This document shows, one piece after another, positions 22,852 through 27,333 of a stretch of DNA of 27,333 bases. The notes under the pieces are model-generated. The model made no database searches and was not told where the DNA came from. It was given only the letters and a program-made list of their open reading frames with translations. Source of the DNA: JAIYDJ01 sp038246975 (GTDB taxonomy: Bacteria > Pseudomonadota > Alphaproteobacteria > Rhodobacterales > Rhodobacteraceae); contig JBBRVJ010000024.1 of the NCBI GenBank assembly GCA_038246975.1, forward strand, positions 1-27,333. The letters are read 5' to 3'. Every line of letters starts with the position of its first letter. Position 1 is the stretch's first letter. The position numbers were made by a program, and so were the translations under genes.

Positions 22852-24492
22852 ATGAAAGTAGGACTTTACGAACACGCAGCACGGGTCAGTCTGACCCGCC
22901 GCCGCTTGCTGCAAGGGGTGGCAGGCATGGGCGGGATGGCGGTGATGGGGGCTGCCCTGCCGCGCGCCGCGATGGCCGAGGCGCATGGCAATGTGCGGGC
23001 CGAGATTCTGAAAATTCCGGGTGTCGGCATGGGGTCGCCCACAGATGCAGACTGGCAGAAGGTCGGCGCGATGTGTCTGGACGCCACCAAGGCCAACGTG
23101 GCCGAGGGCGAGTTTGCCGGGGTGGAACTCAGTTTCTTTGGCATCAACAACAACGGCTTGCACAATATTCTGTTCCGCGGCCTGCTGAAAGGCTGGGAAG
23201 ATTATACCGGGGCCAAGATCAACTGGATCGACCTTGCCCAAGCGGATTACAACCCGCGCTTGCAGCAGAGCATTGCCACCGGCACCGTCGATTTCGACAT
23301 TCTGGCCATGGGGGCACCGCTGGAAGGCGACACGGCCAGCAAGGGTCTGCTGGACGAGATGCCGGACTGGGTGAAAACCCAGATCGAAATGGACGACTAC
23401 GTGAACTACCTCAAGGCGCCGGTCGGCACCTGGGACGGCAAGACCTATCGCATCTCGATCGACGGCGATTGCCACACCTTTGCCTACCGCACCGATTATT
23501 TCGGCGACGGGTCGATCAGTGGCATGGCGGAACCCCCCAAGACCTGGCAAGAAATCAACGCCTATTCCAAGGCCGTTGTCGGCCAGTCCGACCCGCTGAC
23601 CGGGCAGGCTGCCATCGGCTATCTGGACCCGCTGAAAGGCTGGGGCGGGTTTGGGTTCTACTTCCTTGAAAACCGCGCGGCAGCCTATGCCAAGCATCCA
23701 TCCGATCCGGCGTGGCTGTTTGATCCCGAAACGATGAAACCCCGCGTCAACAACCCGGCCTGGGTTCAGGCCATTCAGGACGTGATGGACCTGATCGCCA
23801 CGCCGGGGGCCTATCCCGCCGACCAGATCAACGCCGATCCGGGCACGACAGCCTTCTCGCAGTTCCTCGCCGGTACCGGGTCCAGCCTGATGTGGTGGGG
23901 CGACGTGGGGTCCAACGCGCGCACGTCTGACACTTCGGTCGTGGGCGACGTCGTGGGCTTTGGCACCAACCGCGGGTCCGACAGGGTTTACAACAGCCAG
24001 ACTGCGGCTTGGGAAGATACTTACAACGAGGCCCCCAACATGGCCTTCCTTGGCTGGGGCGTCTATGTAACCAACCGCGTGTCGGGCGACGAGAAAAAGC
24101 GCAAGGCGGCATGGTCGGCTGCGGCGCATCTGGGCGGCAAGGATCTGTCGCTGTGGATGTCGGCCTATCCGTCGGGCTTCCAGCCCTATCGCAACTCGCA
24201 CTTCCAGATCGACGAGTGGGAAACCGCGGGTTACGACCGGGCGTTCATCGAGGACTACCTGTCCTCCAACGCCGACAGCTACAACCATCCGAACGCCGCA
24301 ATCGAACCCCGCATTCCCGGCATCTTCCAGTATTATTCGGTGGCAGAGGACGAGTTGGCCAAGGGTTATGCGGGCACCTATGCGTCGGCACAGGAAACCG
24401 CCGATGCCATCGCAGCCGCCTGGGAAAAGATCACCGATCAGATCGGGCGTGACAGCCAGATCACGCTGTACAAGGCATCTTTGGGGATGTGA
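22852..24492 (+). CDS. Carbohydrate ABC transporter substrate-binding protein with Tat-type signal
   Basis: This 546-residue periplasmic protein is an extracellular solute-binding protein of the sugar (family 1-like) type. The N-terminus has a twin-arginine motif (LTRRRLLQG, 14-22), a hydrophobic stretch and a likely cleavage after AMA (residue 42). The mature part shows the binding-protein pattern: FRGLLKGWEDYTGAKINW early, then KTYRISIDGDCHTFAYRTDYFGD, EPPKTWQEIN and repeated Trp/Tyr typical of sugar sites. It is over 100 residues longer than most CUT1 binding proteins. GGGAGG precedes the ATG. A strong terminator follows, so it is probably made in excess over the permeases. Confidence 0.92.
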   Translation: MKVGLYEHAARVSLTRRRLLQGVAGMGGMAVMGAALPRAAMAEAHGNVRAEILKIPGVGMGSPTDADWQKVGAMCLDATKANVAEGEFAGVELSFFGINNNGLHNILFRGLLKGWEDYTGAKINWIDLAQADYNPRLQQSIATGTVDFDILAMGAPLEGDTASKGLLDEMPDWVKTQIEMDDYVNYLKAPVGTWDGKTYRISIDGDCHTFAYRTDYFGDGSISGMAEPPKTWQEINAYSKAVVGQSDPLTGQAAIGYLDPLKGWGGFGFYFLENRAAAYAKHPSDPAWLFDPETMKPRVNNPAWVQAIQDVMDLIATPGAYPADQINADPGTTAFSQFLAGTGSSLMWWGDVGSNARTSDTSVVGDVVGFGTNRGSDRVYNSQTAAWEDTYNEAPNMAFLGWGVYVTNRVSGDEKKRKAAWSAAAHLGGKDLSLWMSAYPSGFQPYRNSHFQIDEWETAGYDRAFIEDYLSSNADSYNHPNAAIEPRIPGIFQYYSVAEDELAKGYAGTYASAQETADAIAAAWEKITDQIGRDSQITLYKASLGM

Positions 24493-24513
24493 CCGAACGA
24501 TCGACAAAAGATG

Positions 24514-24542
24514 GGCGCGCGGGTTTTCCTGCGCGCCTTTTT
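24514..24542 (+). terminator. Rho-independent terminator between binding protein and permeases
   Basis: GGCGCGC (24514-24520) pairs with GCGCGCC (24531-24537) over a 10-base loop and is followed by five T (24538-24542). It lies 21 bases after the binding-protein stop and about 100 bases before the first permease gene. Confidence 0.88.
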
Positions 24543-24644
24543 ATGTGTTACCTCATGAAATCAAAAAGGTTTTTCTATCGAGGAAAGCCTTGAAACCCTG
24601 CAGGTTAGGCTTGCTTACCCGGCAAACAGCGTTAGCATCCCCGC

Positions 24645-25751
24645 ATGACCAGTGATGGCGACCTTCTGCATATCGTGACCGACGACAACCTGTCGCCGCG
24701 TCGCGTGGCGTTTGGTCGGGCGGTGATCTGGAGTGGGGCGGCGGTGCTGGTCGGCATGGCCACGGTACAGACGCTGGACGCCGCCGGACAAATCGCGATC
24801 GGGTTCGTCAACTGGCGACCGACGCTGTATGCGTATGTCTTCTGGGCGATTTGTCTCTGCTGGGGTCAGGTTCTGACGCGGGGCGAGCAGGGCAAGCGCA
24901 CGCTGTTCGTGTTGCCTGCGGTGTTGTTCGTGCTGTCGTTGGCGATTTTGCCGTTGATCTTTGGCCTTGGCATTGCGTTTTCCGACTGGAATCTGTCATC
25001 GCCCACCGGGCGCAAGTTCAACGGGTTGGACAATCTGCGCCAGATGTGGGCCGACCCGTTCTTCTGGAACGCCATGTTGAACATGGTCTGGTACACGCTG
25101 GCCATCGTGGTCGAATATGCCATCGCCTTTGGTCTGGCGCTGCTGTTGAACGGTCAGATCCGGGCGCGGAAGTTCTTTCGCGTGGCGTTTCTGATGCCGC
25201 TGATGCTGTCGCCGGTGGCGGTAAGCTGGATGATCGGCAAGTCGATGATGGAGGCGCGGTTCGGCCCGCTGGCGAGTTTGGCGCGCGCGCTAGGGTGGGA
25301 TGAGCCCTCGTTCTTCGGCACGCCGGAAATGGCGCGGTTCGTGATCATGGCGATGGATGCCTGGACGTTCATCCCCTTCATGATGATCATGATTCTGGCC
25401 GGGTTGCAGGCCATCCCCAAGGAATTGCAGGAAGCGGCCAAGGTTGACGGGGCCAATGGCTGGCGCGGATTCTGGGAGGTGACGTTTCCCCTGATGCTGC
25501 CGGTGTCGATCACCGCGATCCTGATCCGCATCATCTTCAAGCTGAAACTGGCCGACATCATCATCAACGTGACGTCCGGCGGGCCGGGGGGTGCGACGGA
25601 CAGCGTGACCAGCTTCATCTTCCGAGAATATCGTGACCGCTCGAACGTGGGGTACGGTACGATGCTGGCGATGGTCTATCTGGTCTGCATCGTCCTCGCG
25701 ATGACCTTGTTGCTGAAGGTAACCGACCGTTGGGCGAGGCCGAAGTACTGA
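24645..25751 (+). CDS. Carbohydrate ABC transporter permease 1 (UgpA/MalF-like)
   Basis: The 368-residue membrane protein is the first permease of the importer. The conserved cytoplasmic loop LQEAAKVDGANGWRGFWEVT (about 261-280) is the EAA motif that contacts the ATPase. The core six segments run from about residue 85 (RTLFVLPAVLFVLSLAILPL) to the end. Before them lie two extra hydrophobic stretches (about 25-45 and 55-75), so eight segments are predicted. No good ribosome-binding site precedes ATG 24645. A TTGAAA at 24590-24595 could belong to a weak internal promoter after the terminator. The second permease starts one base after its stop. Confidence 0.92.
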   Translation: MTSDGDLLHIVTDDNLSPRRVAFGRAVIWSGAAVLVGMATVQTLDAAGQIAIGFVNWRPTLYAYVFWAICLCWGQVLTRGEQGKRTLFVLPAVLFVLSLAILPLIFGLGIAFSDWNLSSPTGRKFNGLDNLRQMWADPFFWNAMLNMVWYTLAIVVEYAIAFGLALLLNGQIRARKFFRVAFLMPLMLSPVAVSWMIGKSMMEARFGPLASLARALGWDEPSFFGTPEMARFVIMAMDAWTFIPFMMIMILAGLQAIPKELQEAAKVDGANGWRGFWEVTFPLMLPVSITAILIRIIFKLKLADIIINVTSGGPGGATDSVTSFIFREYRDRSNVGYGTMLAMVYLVCIVLAMTLLLKVTDRWARPKY

Positions 25752-25752
25752 C

Positions 25753-26670
25753 ATGAGCGCCCAGGTTTTCTACGACAGCCCGCACGACCGAAAAGCGCCA
25801 CTGGCGTGGTACGCCAGCCGGTTCGCGATTTACGGGATGCTGATCCTGTGGGCGGTGATCTGCCTGTTCCCGATCTATTGGACGCTGACCACCAGCTTCA
25901 AGATGGCCCCCGACGTGATGAAGGGCAGTCTGATCCCATGGTGGGATTTCAAGCCGAAATGGTTGGGATGGAAGTCGATGGGGCTGTCGCCCGACACCAT
26001 CGGGGCCTATTCCACCGTCCGGGTCGAGTTTCTGGCGCGGTTTGCCAATTCGCTGGTCATCTCGGTGTCGTCGTCTTTGCTGGCCGTGGTGCTGGGCAGT
26101 CTGGCGGCCTATGGGTTGTCGCGGTTTTCGTATCGGTTCGGGTTCATGCGGAATTCGGACATTTCGTTCTTTTTCCTGAGCCAGTTGATCCTTCCGCCGG
26201 TGGTCCTGGCCCTGCCGTTTCTGGTGCTGTACAAATCGCTCGCGCTGCTGGACACGCGGATCGGGCTGATCCTTTTGTATACGCTGTCCGTGCTGCCCAT
26301 CGTGATCTGGATCATGCGCGACCAGTTCGCCGGTATTCCGGTGGAGTTGGAGGAGGCGGCGCTGGTCGACGGCCTGTCGATCTGGGGGGCGTTTCTGACC
26401 ATCGTCATGCCGATCGCCCTGCCCGGCATGGTGGCAGCGATGATCCTGTCGCTGGTGCTGACGTGGAACGAGTATTTCTTTGCTGCGCTGCTGACCTCGA
26501 CCTATGCCAATACGCTGCCGGTGATGGTCGCAAGCCAGACCGGCAGTCAGGGTATTTCATGGTGGAGCATGGCGGCGCTGTCTTTTGCGGCGATTCTGCC
26601 GCTGATCGTGATCGGGGTAGTGCTTGAGCGCTACATCATCAAGGGCATGGCGGCAGGGGCAGGGAAGTAG
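25753..26670 (+). CDS. Carbohydrate ABC transporter permease 2 (UgpE/MalG-like)
   Basis: The 305-residue protein is the second permease. It has six main membrane segments starting at FAIYGMLILWAVICLFPIYW and the EAA loop EAALVDGLSIWGAFLTIVMP (about 201-220). The C-terminal IIKGMAAGAGK matches the family ending (VxGLTAGAVK). Residues about 60-95 form a loop (WWDFKPKWLGWKSM) larger than average before the second segment. Its ATG lies one base after the stop of permease 1, so the two are translated together. With the ATPase on the other strand they form a CUT1 importer. Confidence 0.94.
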   Translation: MSAQVFYDSPHDRKAPLAWYASRFAIYGMLILWAVICLFPIYWTLTTSFKMAPDVMKGSLIPWWDFKPKWLGWKSMGLSPDTIGAYSTVRVEFLARFANSLVISVSSSLLAVVLGSLAAYGLSRFSYRFGFMRNSDISFFFLSQLILPPVVLALPFLVLYKSLALLDTRIGLILLYTLSVLPIVIWIMRDQFAGIPVELEEAALVDGLSIWGAFLTIVMPIALPGMVAAMILSLVLTWNEYFFAALLTSTYANTLPVMVASQTGSQGISWWSMAALSFAAILPLIVIGVVLERYIIKGMAAGAGK

Positions 26671-26979
26671 GGTGCGATCAACGACTGTCGTCCGAGATTG
26701 TCCATGTGCTGATGCGGATGGGCAGGGCGACATACAGGTGATCTGCGTTGCGCTGCAAATGCAGGTCGTGGTCGGACCGCAGGGGCATTGGCCGGTCTTT
26801 GCATGAATGCATGTGGTGTTCGACCGGACCACGAGGCGTGCGGTCACCGTGCAGGCGGTCGAGCGGTTTGCGTTCTCCGTGGCGGCATCCGGACGGCGGA
26901 TACCGACCCTTATGGGTGTTTCATTCCGAAGAAGGGCGTAGTGAACTTGGCCGGGTTGTAGGGCGAGGGTCGCCCTGCC
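26671..26979. other. Intergenic region, possible gene remnant
   Basis: About 310 bases after permease 2. A minus-strand frame (26678-26920) is open for 80 codons with mostly G or C in third positions over its last 38 codons (ending ISTWTISDDSR). It has no start with a ribosome-binding site and no recognised family. It may be the decayed 3' end of a gene. Nothing else was recognised. Confidence 0.3.
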
Positions 26980-27217
26980 TCACGTTTTGGCGGGCAGACC
27001 AAAACAGCGGCGCAGGTGGGTCAGGGCGATGGCCACTCCCGACTCGCCCAGTTCCGCCGTCGCCTGTCGGGCGGTTTCGGTGAACCAATGACCGCCATCG
27101 CCCGCATGGGGCATATCCACCGTATCGGGGGCCAAGGCCAGCATCAGTGCGGTTTCTCCCACGCCTGCATGATCGAAAGGGAACCCGCCGCCCTTGGGGA
27201 ACAGGGGATGGATCTTA
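26980..27217 (-). pseudogene. 3' fragment of a creatininase-family gene, cut by an IS
   Basis: About 79 codons read KIHPLFPKGGGFPFDHAGVG at their start and contain the creatininase family motif HAGxxETxLML (here HAGVGETALML), then GHWFTETARQATAELGESG. Creatininase-family proteins are metal-dependent amidohydrolases of about 250 residues; the Glu of this motif is a metal ligand. Only the C-terminal third is present. Upstream the frame runs into sequence that reads as IS DNA and meets a stop at 27280-27282. The break is placed at the TA dinucleotide 27216-27217, the usual IS630 target. The fragment lacks its own start and is probably inactive. Confidence 0.7.
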
Positions 27218-27333
27218 GAGCGGGTTGCAGCCATTCCGATTCGGGATTCCCATGAGGGCTGTTTTGTGATTCCCTCTGTCTATGGCAGATGTTGGGGGTC
27301 ATTGATGGGCAAGCCACTTCCTATGGAGCTTCG
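27218..27333 (+). mobile_element. Left end of an IS630-family insertion sequence (continues beyond window)
   Basis: The sequence from the TA at 27216-27217 departs from the creatininase gene. It carries the repeated word GATTCCC (near 27245 and 27268), a possible subterminal transposase-binding motif, and then the start of an IS630-type transposase. The exact end and inverted repeat cannot be confirmed because the right end is outside the window. Confidence 0.6.
27305..27333 (+). CDS. IS630-family transposase, first nine codons
   Basis: ATG at 27305 opens MGKPLPMEL followed by a partial Arg codon. This matches the usual N-terminus of IS630-family transposases (MGKxxSxDLRxR), which carry a helix-turn-helix domain and a DDE catalytic domain. 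GGGGG lies about 10 bases upstream. The rest is beyond the right edge, so integrity is unknown. Confidence 0.6.

Noticed and set aside
22702..24507. A 601-codon minus-strand frame opposite the binding-protein gene
   Set aside because: Antisense to a complete binding protein with signal peptide and ribosome-binding site.

Overview
The window is GC-rich chromosomal DNA from an alphaproteobacterium, very probably Rhodobacteraceae (Rhodobacter, Paracoccus or roseobacter relatives). The evidence is the compact ruvC-ruvA-ruvB order, a DUF1127 protein, priA divergent from fsa, DUF484 next to xerC, a phosphatidylcholine synthase, an RTX protein with a C-terminal Hint domain, and short dispersed-looking intergenic repeats. 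No rRNA, tRNA, CRISPR array or prophage was recognised.

Left part (1-12793) is mostly housekeeping. ruvCAB on the minus strand (ruvB runs off the left edge) makes the Holliday-junction resolvasome. A plus-strand DUF1127 gene follows, with its own stress-type promoter candidate and a rho-independent terminator. Then come minus-strand genes for a small membrane protein, PrmA, MsrA, an MFS transporter and PriA. The plus-strand gene fsa diverges from priA. A minus-strand exported leucine-rich-repeat protein lies between fsa and the DUF484-xerC pair, which is followed by phosphatidylcholine synthase.

Middle part (12854-19864) is accessory. It holds an SDR dehydrogenase and a COG3618 lactonase-type amidohydrolase whose genes overlap by one base, a tandem array of 35-bp repeats, a second SDR of the gluconate 5-dehydrogenase type, and a small ACT-domain protein. 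A 1220-residue RTX/Hint secreted protein follows. The SDR and lactonase types are those of oxidative sugar or sugar-acid catabolism.

Right part (20124-26670) is a divergent sugar-uptake locus. A UgpC-type ABC ATPase, a FucU-type mutarotase and a ribokinase-family kinase are on the minus strand. A Tat-type solute-binding protein and two permeases are on the plus strand. The divergent intergenic region carries two strong palindromes, and a terminator separates the binding-protein gene from the permeases. The proposed flow is capture, import, anomer interconversion and phosphorylation of a monosaccharide, possibly a pentose.

The right edge (26980-27333) holds the 3' end of a creatininase-family gene that appears cut by an IS630-family insertion sequence; its transposase begins 29 bases before the window ends. 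I did not find a clearly new multi-gene defence or mobile system. The most unusual items are the CUT1 transporter with ribokinase and FucU, the palindromes controlling it, the tandem duplication at the xerC start, the 35-bp repeat array and the regular LRR protein.
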